64,000 nucleotides of DNA from Epiperipatus broadwayi (Eukaryota; Onychophora; Udeonychophora; Euonychophora; Peripatidae), in contig JAQFVV010000001.1 in NCBI GenBank assembly GCA_028023455.1, forward strand, positions 27,022,426 to 27,086,425. Reading direction: 5' to 3'. Shown one piece after another: positions 12,091 through 23,353 of the stretch. The notes below the pieces were generated by a model. That model was given only the letters and a program-made list of their open reading frames with translations. It searched no databases and was not told where the DNA came from. How positions within the stretch are numbered: the stretch's first letter is position 1; each line of letters opens with the position of its first letter. The translations under genes were made by a program, and so were the position numbers.

Positions 12091-12839
12091 TTAATCATTG
12101 GCAATGTCATCGATGACTATGGGATCAAGGCAGCATGTAGCAAGTAAAAATCTCTATTAAGAGACGTATGCTTAGTAAACTGTTAGATTGCTCTAAACTG
12201 AATTGATTTCTCATTTTAATTTCAACCTATACATTTTGAGTTCATGTGATGTTGTGACCATGAGCCCAGAAAAAAAATGCAACTTTAGAACATAAGTAAA
12301 CTTTCAAAACAATAATTTTAATAACATTATTTACAAACCATTACAATAAACATTCCCAATAACAAGTAATTTAAAATAATTGTTATAATAAAGTTGTATA
12401 CAAACATACTATAATAATAATAAAAACAATGTAAAATTAATATTTGGAGTGTTTATAATGACACAAAATTAATACTCTCCCATAGGATGTTGAGATATTT
12501 ACCTTTATGTATATGCTTATATATCATACATCCAGTTTTTTATTAAACAATCATTCTCCCTTTTTTCTAAATTCATGGTCTTTTGTTGCAAACTTCAAAA
12601 TAATAATTGTAATAAAGTTGTATACCTAGTGATAAAGTAATAATATAAAACTGTAATATATGCATTTTGAAATTAAACGTACATACGAAAGTGTCTTATT
12701 CTAAAATATATTTTATTGTAAAATCTTTAAATTTTGCTACTAATATTTTAATCATAGACGTTAATTAGTCGTCTGATTCGGCTTAAAATACAATCAATTG
12801 TACCAAACTAATTAAACAGATAATGAAGGAATTTAATTA
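12091..12839. other. AT-rich non-coding
   Basis: Nothing recognised. A near-identical 20-bp patch (AATAATTGT..AATAAAGTTGTATAC) occurs at about 12376-12402 and 12600-12622, suggesting a small local duplication. Confidence 0.4.
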
Positions 12840-13260
12840 GCAAAACCCAATTTAATTAAATCCCACCTTAATTTATAAGCGTTACTCCAGAAAACAAAAG
12901 AAAGCAAACCGATAAAAAGGGAGGCCATTTTGAAAAGATCAACAGAGTGAGTAAGAGTGTTTTCAGTGAATTTGAGCAGAGCATTCGTTGCAAGAGAACA
13001 GTGTGGGAATTGCGAATTACCCTGGTTGAGAAAGAAGAGAAGTTAGATGTAGAAACTATATGTTCAGAATTATAGTGCGAATATTCGTTATTGTGTGTAC
13101 ATAGTGTACTTTTCTAACACAGCTCGGCGGGAATCAGAACTTTGTATAAACTGTAAATTAGTTAGCATCGAACTGTTTTGAGAATTAAACTAACGAGTTC
13201 GCAAATTAACTTTTGTGTGCAGTAATTGAAGAATCAATATACTGCAAAAACAATTGAGAA
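12840..13260 (+). promoter_or_regulatory. promoter-like or solo-LTR-like segment
   Basis: A less AT-rich patch. GATAAAAAGGGAGG at about 12912 resembles a TATA element, and the following 300 bp lacks long A/T tracts, as in a 5' leader or the R-U5 part of an LTR. No paired LTR, primer-binding site or downstream open frame is seen. Weak call from composition only. Confidence 0.2.
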
Positions 13261-14460
13261 AAGATTGTTATAATTCTGGATGTTTACAAGAAAACCAAAT
13301 TAATATCTTTATATTTCGATAAGAAAATATCATCGTTTTTGTTTATCAATTAGTACATGTAAACACATCCTGCCCTCTTAATCACATATATATATATATA
13401 ATGCTAAATACATTATTATACGTTTCATTCTAGGATATTGATCACATTTGTTAATTGAAATCACTAATAATATTTAATAACATAACTTTTAAATAACTAT
13501 TAATATAAACAACTGAATTAATTCCCTTATTAATTCCAACTATCCATTGATTTCCCCCCCCTCCCTTTATTGTACTAACAACTCATAGATTAAGATATAT
13601 AAATACAAACATTAGGAACAAGTTCTCTTTTTAAACTATCAGCTCTAAAAAAACAACTAATTTTTTTTGGTGTTCTGATCATTCCACACTACATAAACTG
13701 ATTATCACTTTTATTTTCTTCTTTCTCTGAAGACTATTACCTTTCCAAAATTCGCAAGGCATTGAGTTATTGCAACAGTTGTCATTTCTTTTGTTTTTAT
13801 TTAGTAATATACGATTATTTATGGCTTGCCTTATCCATTCTAGATGAGATATTTCCATCTATACTATTCAGCATGCTCATGATTTCAATTAAATATATAT
13901 CATTCAACGTTTTTCTTTTAAAACTCTCTAAAAAGTAACATTCCCATTGGTATTGTTCAGAGTTAATTACTTCTCAAATCAAACTTATTGCAATCAGGGT
14001 TTTATATGTAGCCTTAATGGTTATTAGCAGTTTTCAGCTATTATTCATTTAGTTCTATTGACTTTTTTTTAGCTGTTTCCCAGAAATTTACTTTTCTTTT
14101 ATTTGTCCTGGCTGAGTATTTAACTGTGTTCACCTATTTCCTTTTGTTTATCATGGAAATTCATTTTAAACATAGCACAAATATCGTTCTCTTCCAGTGA
14201 GTATATTTGTTGATATTCTTTTAATATGCACATACTGTTCATCTCCAATTATTTCCTCTATATAATAACTTCCAAGAGATTATTAGGAATTATAGACTGT
14301 AGATTTGCCCAGTAGAAACCGATTAAATTATTCCATTATTTTAAACATGAAGCTTATAATTATAACCAATATATAGATGCAGAGTTAAAATTCATTACTT
14401 TTTCTGTTTGTAAATAATAATATTTTATGAATTTTTTATCCAACTTTTGGTAAAGATTTA
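13261..14460. other. AT-rich non-coding
   Basis: Nothing recognised apart from a short (TA)n tract near 13386 and a C-rich run at 13554-13564. Confidence 0.45.
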
Positions 14461-14572
14461 CTGATGTGATGTGATGTATTATGGCTTCTCCTTAAACAAA
14501 GTCAAGAATATCTCAGCAATTATGCCCAGATAAACCTGTTAGCCACTTTCTTTTACATTCCCCACTCTAAAT

Positions 14573-14833
14573 TTACCCATAATCTGCTCTATCCCATTTC
14601 CACAACATAATTTTTGTCAACTCTATAACCTTTATATCTAAATCCCCCTTATCTTTTCCCAAACCCAGCATAAAAACCAATAATTCACTTTCTGTATAAT
14701 CACTCTTTTCATATTTATTTTTCCACAACTTCATTATATGTACCCTTTCTGTTTTCAAACATTTACATTCAATTAACAAATGCCTAATATTTTCTATTCC
14801 TTCCTTACATAATTTACAAAATAAATCACCCAT
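14573..14833 (-). pseudogene. LINE ORF2 C-terminal zinc finger
   Basis: An 86-residue frame with FCKLCKEGIENIRHLLIECK near its start: Cys-X2-Cys, then a His and a final Cys, the zinc-binding motif that closes many LINE ORF2 proteins. The methionine here is internal to the original protein. The piece belongs downstream of the 821-residue frame that ends at 14973, and the 140 bp between holds the frame break. The role of this domain in the family is nucleic-acid binding during target-primed reverse transcription. Confidence 0.7.
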
Positions 14834-14972
14834 ATTTTTCCATTTACATGTATATTCTTTTGTAGCTAAAGATCCTGTTCAAGCCTTAAACAATAAACTA
14901 CTTTCCTTACTATTATCATATATTAACTCACACCTAATATTCTGTTTATTTCTATATATATTTAAACTCTTT

Positions 14973-17438
14973 TTACTCTTCCATACTATTTCTCCATCTC
15001 TCTAACTCCCTAGTCTTTATTAATAAATTTATTCTTTTATCCCATTCCTTACTACTATAACACTCAATAATCCTCTTAACACAATCATCCCATCTTTTGT
15101 ACAAATATACTGATATAAATTCTTTATCCAAATCTTTTGCATACCGCATTACCTTTCTCACCCATCTTGTTACCTGCCCTTTACTCATAACCCAATTAAA
15201 TACTATTTTAGCTATTCTTTTATTATCCATAAACTGCAATCTACCAAACATTTTCATTTTACTTTTTGCATCTCTCATATGAAAACTTGACCATCCCATT
15301 TCTCCTTGAATTGCCTCCCTTGCTGTCCATACTTCTGCATCCAATGCATGTCTTCCTACTTCCCTTTGAGCTTTTTCTAAATAATCTAATATCTTTTTAC
15401 TAACATATAATGCATCATTACCATATGTTAACCCTGCTACTGCAACTCCTTTCCATATAATTCTAGCTACATCATATTTATTATATGAAAACACTGTTAA
15501 TTTCTTTATCAATCCCTTTCTTTTCTTTGCTTCATTTATCAATTTTTTCTCCCATTCATCCAAATAATTTTTCTGATTACTTAAAATAATTCCCAAATAA
15601 CTATATCTATTCACCACACTTAACTTAATATCTCCCAATAAAAATTCTACATCTTCTCTTTCCCCAGTATTAACCATCATTATATTTGATTTTTCTTCAC
15701 TAAATTTAATCCCCATCTCTTTACCCACCCTTGCACATGTCCTCAACATAACTTCCATATCTTCTCTTTTTTCTGCACACAAAAATATATCATCTGCAAA
15801 AAAAAGACCTGACAAAATATATACTCCCTTACTACCTATTAACGGTATCTCTATCCCTCTTCCTAATCTTTCTATTGCTCTTTCCATTTCACTCAAATAC
15901 AACACAAACAAAATAGGTGACATAGGGCATCCTTGCCTTAGTCCCACACCATTTTTAACTTTAATTGATTCTATATTCTCTAATTGATATATATAATAAT
16001 TATTTTCATATAATTTCTTAATAATATCTATTAAAGCTTCATCCATTCCCAAATTTGCTAAACTTATCCATAATCTATTTCTATTTACTCTATCATATGC
16101 CTTCTCTATATCTATAAAACTCATATATAACTGTTTACCTGCATTCCTACTCATATCCATAAGTTGTGTAACTACAAATAAACTATCTCCTATACGCCTA
16201 TCTAATCTAAAACCTCCTTGCATTTCCCCCACTACATTATTCCCTTCCATCCATTTTACAACTTTACTAGCCACCATATACGAGAAAACTTTATATAAAA
16301 CTGATGTTACCGCTATCGGTCTATAATTATTCAACTTTCTATGATCCTTACCCTTTCCTTTAAATAATAACCTTACTCTTGTATTACTCCAACTACTTGG
16401 GAAAACTCTATTCTGTGCCATTTTATTAAAACAGGATAATAACTTTACTTTTGCCCTATATCCTAAATTCATTACCATCTCTGCTGCCCATCCATCTAAA
16501 CCTCTTGTCTTCCCACTTTTCAATTTCTTCTCAACCTCATTTAGTTCATTTTCTGAAAAACTAATATTCCCATTACTATATTCTTTCATATTTTCAAATA
16601 TTCTATCATTCACATCGAACATCTTTTCTATATTCATTACATAACTATTTAAGATTCTCTCTAAATCTTCTCTAGAGCTACACTCTGTTCCCTCATCATC
16701 TAGTAATACTAACTCTCTCTCCCCTACATTTCTCCTTTTAATATAATTCAAAAATTTTTTACTCCCATCTCTTCCACTTTTATTAATATCCTCCAACAAT
16801 TTACTATTCAATTTCATTCTCTCTCTATAAATATCTATTTTAGCCAACTTCTTCTTTTCTAAGTACTTTTCCCATTTAGCATTAATATCGTTTTCACTTT
16901 CCTTATTCTTAATAGCACACTTATATTCTCTACATGCTTCTTTCCTTTCTTTTACACTTTTACTAATTCTCATTTTTTTATTACTTTTATTCTTCTGAAT
17001 ATTCTCACCTAAAACCCTATTTGCCACTTTTTCTACTTCTTTACACCAGTCCTTATACTCATCCCCAACCCACTCTTCCATTATTTCTTCAACTTGTATT
17101 TTATACTCTTCCAACTTATTCTTATCATTCACTCTCCATCCACATCTTTCACTATTATTTCTACTTTTATTTCTATTCTCCATCACATTACTAACCATTT
17201 CAATTACAATGAAATTATGATCACTAGTGCATACTTTTTCTTCATTATCAAACACCTTAATTTTCCGTATTTTATTTATTCCCTCTTTCTCTACCAATAC
17301 ATAATCTATTGTGTGAAATATATTATTTCTGGACCATGTGTATTGTCCCTCATAAATATTTAATAAATTTCCAATACTCAAATTCACTTTCTGACAAAAA
17401 TTCTTCAAAAGCTGTCCATTTTTATTTCTACTCATCAA
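14973..17438 (-). pseudogene. LINE ORF2: endonuclease end plus reverse transcriptase (821 residues)
   Basis: Residues 1-90 are the C-terminal end of an apurinic-type endonuclease: GQYTWSR near 31-37, IDYVLV near 44, and CTSDHNFIVIE at 70-80 with the conserved Ser-Asp-His. Residues 100-300 are a lysine- and glutamate-rich linker. RT spans about 350-600: NNYRPIAVTSVLYK at 370-383, GEMQGGFR at 404-411, FIDIEKAYDRVNR at 441-453 (first catalytic Asp), GLRQGCPMSPILF at 499-511, and FFADDIFL at 546-553 (the two catalytic Asp). SYLGI near 613 and the following segment are the thumb. The listed methionine is not the native start: endonuclease residues continue upstream in other frames (VIGDMNGHI in one, WMVAIVYIATGD in another) to 17600. 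The enzyme would nick DNA and copy its own RNA there, but this copy lacks the N-terminal half of the endonuclease and has a broken C-terminus. Confidence 0.88.
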
Positions 17439-17600
17439 TTCTTAATATGTCCATTCATATCCCCTATAACCATTATTTCTCCCTTTCTTTAAAACTTGTA
17501 TATCCTTAACAAACATTGTATATGTTACTATTCCACTCCAAATAATTTGACTATCTCCAGTAGCTATATAAACTATAGCCACCATCCATTCTTGTCTACA

Positions 17601-17824
17601 CCTCTATTGTTTAAAATTTAAACTAAATTGTTTGAAAATCTTACGTGTATGTTATTATATTACAAATAAATTAAAATTTAATCAAATGTAAAAGATAATA
17701 AAAAAAAAACCTTTTTAAAGAATTTGAATGTTGGATTAATTACATGACATTAATTAAAAGAATTACTTTTAATTTCTTTGAAAGTTAAGAATTTAAACTG
17801 TCTACAACTTAAGAATTTAAAATA
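17601..17824 (+). repeat. Merlin left terminal inverted repeat
   Basis: Complementary to 18963-19189 along its full length. It includes the marker stretches AACTGTCTACAACTTAAG at the inner end and CCTCTATTGTTT at the outer end. Confidence 0.9.
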
Positions 17825-17829
17825 AAAAA

Positions 17830-17905
17830 GTATATGCTACTATATTACAATTACATGAAAATTTATTCAAATGTAAAAGATAATAAAAAAAACATTTACC
17901 TTTTT
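17830..17905 (+). repeat. partial internal duplication of the Merlin terminal repeat
   Basis: GTATATGCTACTATATTACA and AAATGTAAAAGATAATAAAA repeat, in direct orientation, the TIR segment at about 17648-17720. The left end therefore carries one and a half TIR copies, while the right end has only one. The duplication lies directly beside the transposase stop codon. Confidence 0.75.
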
Positions 17906-18873
17906 AAACATAATTATGTCCTATACACACTAGGAAGTTGGAGAAAAAAGTGGTATTGCTGTATCTACTCCGGAGGGCAAATTCATGCAGGTACGATGAA
18001 AACAAAGCTCTGCTAGTGCCAGATTGGAATTTCAGCTTATGCTTGGCTCTCATCCACATGTTTTCAATATTCTGGGTGTGTATGTCTTGGTCTTCGGGAT
18101 GCATGAAGTTGTCCTGATGGATGACAACCGAATGCATATACACACCATTGTTGAGACTGCTGATGTTATTGTACGCAGCCCAGCCATCTGAAATAATGTG
18201 CGTACCTGGTAAAATGAACCGCTGTATCAGGCCCTCCAGTGTATCAGCCATCCTGTCTGCAACTTCTGTCAAGAAGCAATTTCTTGATGCTCTCTCTATA
18301 CTGCCAAACACCCAATGATCTCTCTGTATAGTGCCCCTGTGATATTTTCGGTGGAAATAATAGGTTTCGTCAATTTCGACAATTAAAGGCTCCCCATTGT
18401 CATCAAATCTACTGAGAATGGCCAGATTTGTGTCAAAATATTTGGCACATTCCTCCCGGCAAAAATTCGCCCAGTCAATGATAATTTTTTTGCTGATGCC
18501 GGTCTCATGCACAATGTGTTGTTGGGGCAAATTACACACCCAAAAATACACTTTGCTTATAATTGTTCCCAGAGGCAGATGACTTTGGAAAAAGAAAGAC
18601 CCCTTTGATTGAGATGCGATGGTGATATATTCTGCATTGCCATCTACACCCATCTAAGCCTTTAGAATACATCACCAGTGCACACCGAACTCCGCACTGT
18701 TGGCATAAGGTGTAGTTCTTCAGAAGGAGTCTTCGTGCAAGCCATTTGATGGTCAATTCCATAGTTTGTATGGCATCCCATAACTGGTGCAGATTCCATT
18801 CTTCTGCCAAAATAGCAGTAACACACAAAATTTCACCATCAGGTACTAAGCATGTAGCAGACATTTTTTCCAA
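17904..18873 (-). pseudogene. Merlin/ISXO2-like transposase, one frameshift
   Basis: Two overlapping minus-strand frames make one protein of about 325 residues. The upstream frame starts at 18873 and gives the N-terminal region plus a zinc ribbon: CQQCGVRC followed by GCRWQC. The shift lies near 18600, after which the 249-residue frame continues. That frame has IDETYYFHRKYHRG (first catalytic Asp), IISDGWAAYN (second Asp) and HTQNIENMWMRAKHKLK (the third acidic residue, Glu of IEN). This is the DDE core of the ISXO2-like family, which excises and inserts DNA between its terminal repeats in the nucleus. The catalytic residues are all present, so the single frameshift is the only clear lesion. 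Base composition is closer to 45% GC than the surroundings, which supports recent arrival. An unrecognised short intron instead of a frameshift is possible but not evident. Confidence 0.88.
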
Positions 18874-18962
18874 CTATAAAACTGTACACATGTGCATGTA
18901 ATTCGCACCGTTGAACACATAGGGTGTCTTTTTTTTTTTGCAACATGTGCTATAAATGTAGT

Positions 18963-19189
18963 TATTTTAAATTCTTAAGTTGTAGACAGTTTAAATTCTT
19001 AACTTTCAAAGAAATTAAAAGTAATTCTTTTAATTAATGTCGTGTAATTAATCCAACATTCAAATTCTTTAAAAAGGTTTTTTTTTTATTATTATCTTTT
19101 ACATTTGATTAAATTTTAATTTATTTGTAATATAATAACATACATGCAAGATTCTCAAACAATTTAGTTTAAATTTTAAACAATAGAGG
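18963..19189 (-). repeat. Merlin right terminal inverted repeat
   Basis: Reverse complement of the left repeat. The outer end is CAATAGAGG at 19181-19189. Confidence 0.9.
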
Positions 19190-20264
19190 GCAAACATATA
19201 TAGACCGTTATAGTAAACCTTTACCCAACTTTTTTTAAAAATATATAATTAGAAAAAAAAAAAAGTTATTTATTTTTACAATCAAAAAAAAACTTTTTTT
19301 CTTCAATTTTTTAGTAAAAGATTGCTTGACACTTTTTGATTGGTTGACTCTTTCCCTCTTTCTGTTAGAACAACATTCATTTACTTGAAAGTTTTTGATT
19401 TATTTTTTAAAATGACAGTTTTGGTTTTTTGTTTTTTTTTAATATTAAGATATAATACTTTTTAGAAATTAAGTAAAGATACAATTTAGTTTTTTAATTT
19501 TAGATCAGTATTTTTGTAAAATTGATTAATATTTACATACTTTTAAGCATGACATACTGATCTGACTATAAATAATTTCTATTTTTAAAATCAAATGTGT
19601 ACAGACAATAATTATTGGTCTCTATAACACATCATGTTTACAAGATACAATTTAAACTTCACTGGTTTTAAATATTAAATGATATCAATTGTCCATCTAT
19701 TTGCATATATATAACTCTATAGGTTATTATTTATTGAAGCAGTCAATGTCTAATCACATCAAGCTTCATGCTTCAGCTATAGTAACCTCCTATGGGGCTT
19801 GCAATTTAGACCTTGCCATAGATATATGTCATTCATTCACACACTGTATTATAAAAATTAAAGAAAAGCTAGAAAAAGGTTTAGTAAAAAACAAAATGGT
19901 AATATACATGATGCATATATATATATATGTGAATGTAGCAATGATTTAGCAATATTATTGCTGAAAATTAGACATTTTCTTTATATAATTTTAACGATAT
20001 TTTTTTTATATATTGGAATTTAAAAAACAAAAAGAAAAATGGGGAAGGCTCGAAATAATTAATAAGCTGAAATGATTTTTATCTGTAGTCAGATTGTTTT
20101 CACTAATTAAAATTATAAATCTTAATTAAAATTATGGGGAATCTTTTTGTTAGTTCATTTGCAAATTTTTACAAATATCTAAAAAGATATTTCAAGCCTG
20201 ATCTTTAAAATTTTTTACTAATTAAATATTTTACTAATTAAAATTAAGAGATTACAGGGATAGC
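19190..20264. other. AT-rich non-coding
   Basis: Nothing recognised. The open frame at 19689-19949 has no motif. Confidence 0.45.
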
Positions 20265-20708
20265 TGTGGGCATGTGAAACTGCATTCTTGGGGGGATTAT
20301 AAAATGTATAAAAAAACCCATTGAACAAAAGAAGACTGTAGAATACGGAGACGTTGACTCTAGAAACGTCCAGTTTTACCGGTTTTACGAGAATGGGAAA
20401 AAAGACGAGAACAGAGAGACCAAGATGGCATAACGTCTAGCTACACGTGGAACCAAATGTCTTATTTTTCATTTGCCATGAGTAATAGAACTTTTCTTTG
20501 AAGAGACTTTAATTATATATATACTTTTGATTTTGTTACTGTTTTTCTTTCCGCACAATTTGTTGTCTTAAGCATAGACATTTTTTTTGTATAATAACAC
20601 ATAACGTGTAACTAATAAACTAGCTTTGGGAAAGTAAAACTGTCTCCGACTCTTAAGTTAATAAATTGTGGTTTCGGCTGAGATCGTTAACTTCCCAAAA
20701 ACACTACA
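20265..20708 (+). mobile_element. LTR of a Ty3/gypsy-type element
   Basis: Starts TGTGGGCATG and ends CACTACA, fitting the TG...CA ends of LTRs, and is about 444 bp long. It contains TATAAAATGTATAAAAA near 20298, a TATA-like element, and AATAAA at 20614-20619, a poly(A) signal. It is followed within 2 bp by a primer-binding site and a gag-like frame, which fixes its identity and polarity. The patch is less AT-rich than its surroundings. No second LTR was found in the window, so the element is 3' truncated. Confidence 0.65.
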
Positions 20709-20710
20709 GA

Positions 20711-20726
20711 TGGCGCAGTCGTGAAC
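20711..20726 (+). other. primer-binding site of the gypsy-type element
   Basis: TGGCGCAGTCGTGAAC lies two bases after the LTR end. TGGCGC is the usual start of tRNA-primed minus-strand synthesis sites in Ty3/gypsy elements (complementary to a tRNA 3' end with CCA). The exact tRNA cannot be named from this. Confidence 0.6.
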
Positions 20727-20797
20727 AGGATGTTAGATCGGAGATTTTTTTTTGTGCGTGATTTGGAAAAAGTGAATACATCAGAATAGAGATAAAA

Positions 20798-21020
20798 ATG
20801 GCAGTACCCTCACACATATTAAGAGAATTTGAAATAGGAAACCCGGCGGGATGAACCCTCTACGTCGAACAAATAGAAAGATATATGAGATTAAATAAAG
20901 TCAAGGATGACAAAACGAAAATCATTTACTTAGTAAATTCTCTCAGAACATTTTTAATCAGTAAGCAAATTTTCAGATTCAAGAAGTGTTTCGAGACCTT
21001 TAAGAAGTCAACACAAGTTT
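20798..21020 (+). pseudogene. gypsy-type gag N-terminal fragment
   Basis: From the ATG at 20798, 90 bp after the LTR, the frame reads MAVPSHILREFEIGNPAG, stop, then LYVEQIERYMRLNKVKDD and KTKIIYLVNSLRTFL. The pattern of a short leader, an FxxxNP-type motif, WxLYVERxExY and an alternating-charge stretch matches the N-terminus of Ty3/gypsy Gag, which assembles the particle shell. The stop at 20852 stands where a Trp (TGG) is expected. The frame runs out near 21020, where unrelated sequence begins, and no protease or polymerase follows. It is a dead fragment. Confidence 0.6.
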
Positions 21021-21245
21021 GGTGCTATGAACTTTGAGTAGAGAAAATCTTTCATCTTTCTCTTCTGTACTTCTCAGAGACCGTCTGCCTTCTGCCACTG
21101 CGATGCTCTGTTTATCAGACCAAGCTACCAGATAACCATCTGACTGCTGACCCAGACTGCTGATTGCCATATTGTACCTGCCTGCTATGCTTTTCTGAGA
21201 TAACCTCATTCCATGTAGAGCTGCCTTTAATATAAATCCTTTTTG
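21000..21245 (-). other. protein-like open frame of unknown origin
   Basis: The minus-strand frame has even base composition and balanced amino acids, unlike the AT-rich surroundings, and includes GFILKAALHGMRLSQKSIAG and NMAISSLGQQSDGYLVAWSD. I do not recognise the protein. The upstream edge has TCTTATTAG before AAATTACAAAAAGG, which could serve as a splice acceptor, but no partner exon is seen. It may be a captured gene piece, an unrecognised transposon part or a chance frame. Confidence 0.25.
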
Positions 21246-21249
21246 TAAT

Positions 21250-21960
21250 TTCTAATAAGATGTTGTTAAACCTTTATACTTTAATTCACCTATTAATTTA
21301 TAAATTTCTGTTAAGTATGCTCTTAAACTCTCTCTCTGTAATCCCTTATTAGTATGTAATTCTAACTATGCCCTTTCATGCTTAATTTGTTATATAGCTT
21401 TGTGCGGCTCCATTAAATATTTAACTCATTTTGTTTTATATATATATAATTTACTTTCTTTAATATGCCAATATTTCCCAAATTTGCGAGTCTGAAAAAA
21501 AAAGGGAAAATAATTGTTTAATTTGGAAAGAGGGGGGGGGGACTTCATTTAAAATCTATCAATAAAGTTTTGTTTATTTTAAATAAAAATCACTCATTGC
21601 TCGCTAGTTTGGTTTCATTTTAAATTCTTGAAGTTTAGTTAAAATCTTTGGTGTGGATGAAGGATATTAAATTTACTGCTTTGAATTTGTCTTAAAAAAA
21701 TGTCATTTTTAAAAGATTGCTAACTTTATAATTAGGAACATCCCTTCTTGCTGTTGCCTTGAGGGATAATCCTAACAGTTAATGCATATATAGAAATCGA
21801 AATTAAATATAAATTTTGTTAGTTTAATGCTATAAGAAAAAGAGTTACTATTCATTATAATTTGTCAAATGATTCAGGATTGAAAACAGATTATTGTGCC
21901 GAGGTTAGATTGTTTCAATGCTTTAAAATAATATATATATTGATTATGTAATATCTAATA
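21250..21960. other. AT-rich non-coding
   Basis: No structure recognised. A G-run lies at about 21532-21541. Confidence 0.4.
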
Positions 21961-21995
21961 ACATTGCTGGCATACATTTTATTTTATTATGATAT

Positions 21996-22216
21996 TTTAT
22001 CTTTCCTTGTCATTGTCACGTGGGAACTTCGGAAGTCCAAAGATACCTCCATATCTTTCTCCAAACTATTCTTAATCAGAAATATGCTACTTTCTGTGGA
22101 ACGCGAGGTATCAGGTTTGACTATGCTGCAGTTGACCACACAGCTGGATCTGGGCCTTCAAACCCAGCCTCTCAATTGGTATCATTCTGTCATAATGTGT
22201 GGACATACCAAACCTA
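21996..22216 (+). other. protein-like open frame, unrecognised
   Basis: A GC-richer island with two overlapping open frames. The frame ending at the TAA near 22215 reads TSEVQRYLHIFLQTILNQK, then YATFCGTRGIRFDYAAVD. I find no family motif, and both frames cannot be real. It could be the remnant of an exon or of a transposon ORF. Confidence 0.2.
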
Positions 22217-22269
22217 AGTTTGTTTCAAATATTCTTGCTATATACGTGTATAATAATAAGTTTTGTTAA

Positions 22270-23190
22270 AATAAGTTATACGTATATAATAATTAATGTT
22301 TTATTAAAATAAGTTTTATTAAATAAAATAGACAGGAATTTTGTAATTAAATTTGGCACGCTATTAAAGATAAGCGTTCCAGATTAGAAACTAATTAAGC
22401 AGCTAGATTAAAAGTGCTGATTACTAAAAATATGCTAGTACCATTACTCTTCTTATTAGTTTGCTCACTGCCTATCTAACCTTAATTAGTTGCAATGATG
22501 TGTTGATCATAATGATTCATTTAATAAAATATGCAATCATGTTAATTATTCAGTTCTTGATTTAAACTGCTTGTGTTTAAAATCATTATTGATTCCCATA
22601 GACGTAAATCATTTTATGCTCCTAATTGTAGACATTGTTTGCTCCTTATGTATAAGTTCCAAAGACGTCTTTTCCAAACAATGCCAGTAAAATACATATA
22701 ATGATTTTCATAAGATAGATAAATGATTAAGATTGTATATTTTTTTCCTGTTTACAGAATCATTTACTCCTAAATCTCAAAGTACCCTTTATATCATTAA
22801 TCATCTAAACCTGTCATGATCTTTTATATTTGTTTGATGCATCCACAACATTTTATCTGTGGACATATCCGTTCAATAATTAATGTAAAGAGGATTTTAT
22901 AAAAACAAATCCCAAGTTTTGTAAATAAACACCATCACCCCAAACATGAAACATTTTGTAACATATATATGCGTTTTCTTAGTATTTTATTAAATATATA
23001 TTTCATTTAAATCCTGGTTTTTGAATTATTATTTCCTAGTTAATATTTAGAATTATTTTCTTTAGCTAATAACTAAGCATTAATAAATAACTGTAATTCC
23101 TGTGCTACCCTTATCTCGATCATCATCATCAGCCTGATCTTATGCTCTACCACTGTGTTTCCTGGCTTGGAATTAAAAATAATTGTGCTG
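22270..23190. other. AT-rich non-coding
   Basis: Nothing recognised. Confidence 0.4.
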
Positions 23191-23353
23191 TATCATCGAG
23201 ATTGTTGTTCATAGGATCAGAGATTTGAAGAATAGGCAAATAGGTTAGAATTCAGGATTGCTCCAGATCTGTGTATCTTGAGCATGATCGGATTTTAGGT
23301 ACTTTTGCTTGGATTTTAGTCTTATTGTGTGAGCAGACGGTTTTGACCAGTCC
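23191..23353 (+). repeat. Family D dispersed repeat, copy 1
   Basis: Aligns with the reverse complement of 29861-30028. Shared blocks in order are AATAGGCAAATAGG, CAGATCTG/TAGATCTGG, TGTATCTTG, ATGATYGGA, TAGGTACTTTTGC, CTTRTTRTGTGARCAGAC and TTTTGACC-like. No coding capacity. Confidence 0.6.

Larger units (their letters stand above)
14461..17600 (-). mobile_element. APE-type LINE, 5' truncated, best preserved in the window
   Basis: On the minus strand the order is: a damaged end of the endonuclease domain (17600-17170), a long linker, RT, thumb and C-terminal part (17170-14973), a second frame with a CCHC zinc finger (14833-14573), a short 3' UTR, and a tail of CATCACATCACATCAG near 14461-14475. 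The tail marks the 3' end. The 5' end is cut at about 17600, exactly where the Merlin element begins, and no LINE sequence is visible beyond that element. At least two frameshifts separate the parts, so the copy is dead. The long uninterrupted central frame suggests a fairly young insertion. I do not assign a clade. Confidence 0.8.
17601..19189 (-). mobile_element. Merlin-type (ISXO2/IS1016-related) DNA transposon
   Basis: Long terminal inverted repeats of about 225 bp (17601-17824 and about 18963-19189) begin CCTCTATTGTTTAAAATTTA. They enclose a transposase gene on the minus strand. Total length is about 1.59 kb. The repeats are highly similar, differing by scattered substitutions and A-tract length, so the insertion is comparatively young. 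Merlin is the eukaryotic superfamily related to bacterial IS1016/ISXO2 elements and usually makes 8-9 bp target duplications. I do not see a convincing duplication at these edges: TCTTGTCTACA precedes and GCAAACATATA follows. The left end interrupts or abuts the 5' end of the LINE. Confidence 0.85.

Noticed and set aside
15097-17509. plus-strand open frames within the large LINE
   Set aside because: They are antisense shadows of the 821-codon RT frame, which has clear catalytic motifs.
17834-18582. plus-strand open frames within the Merlin element
   Set aside because: They are antisense to the transposase, whose motifs are unambiguous.
17560-19230. 8-9 bp target duplication of the Merlin element
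   Set aside because: I compared the flanks at several possible end positions and found no convincing match.
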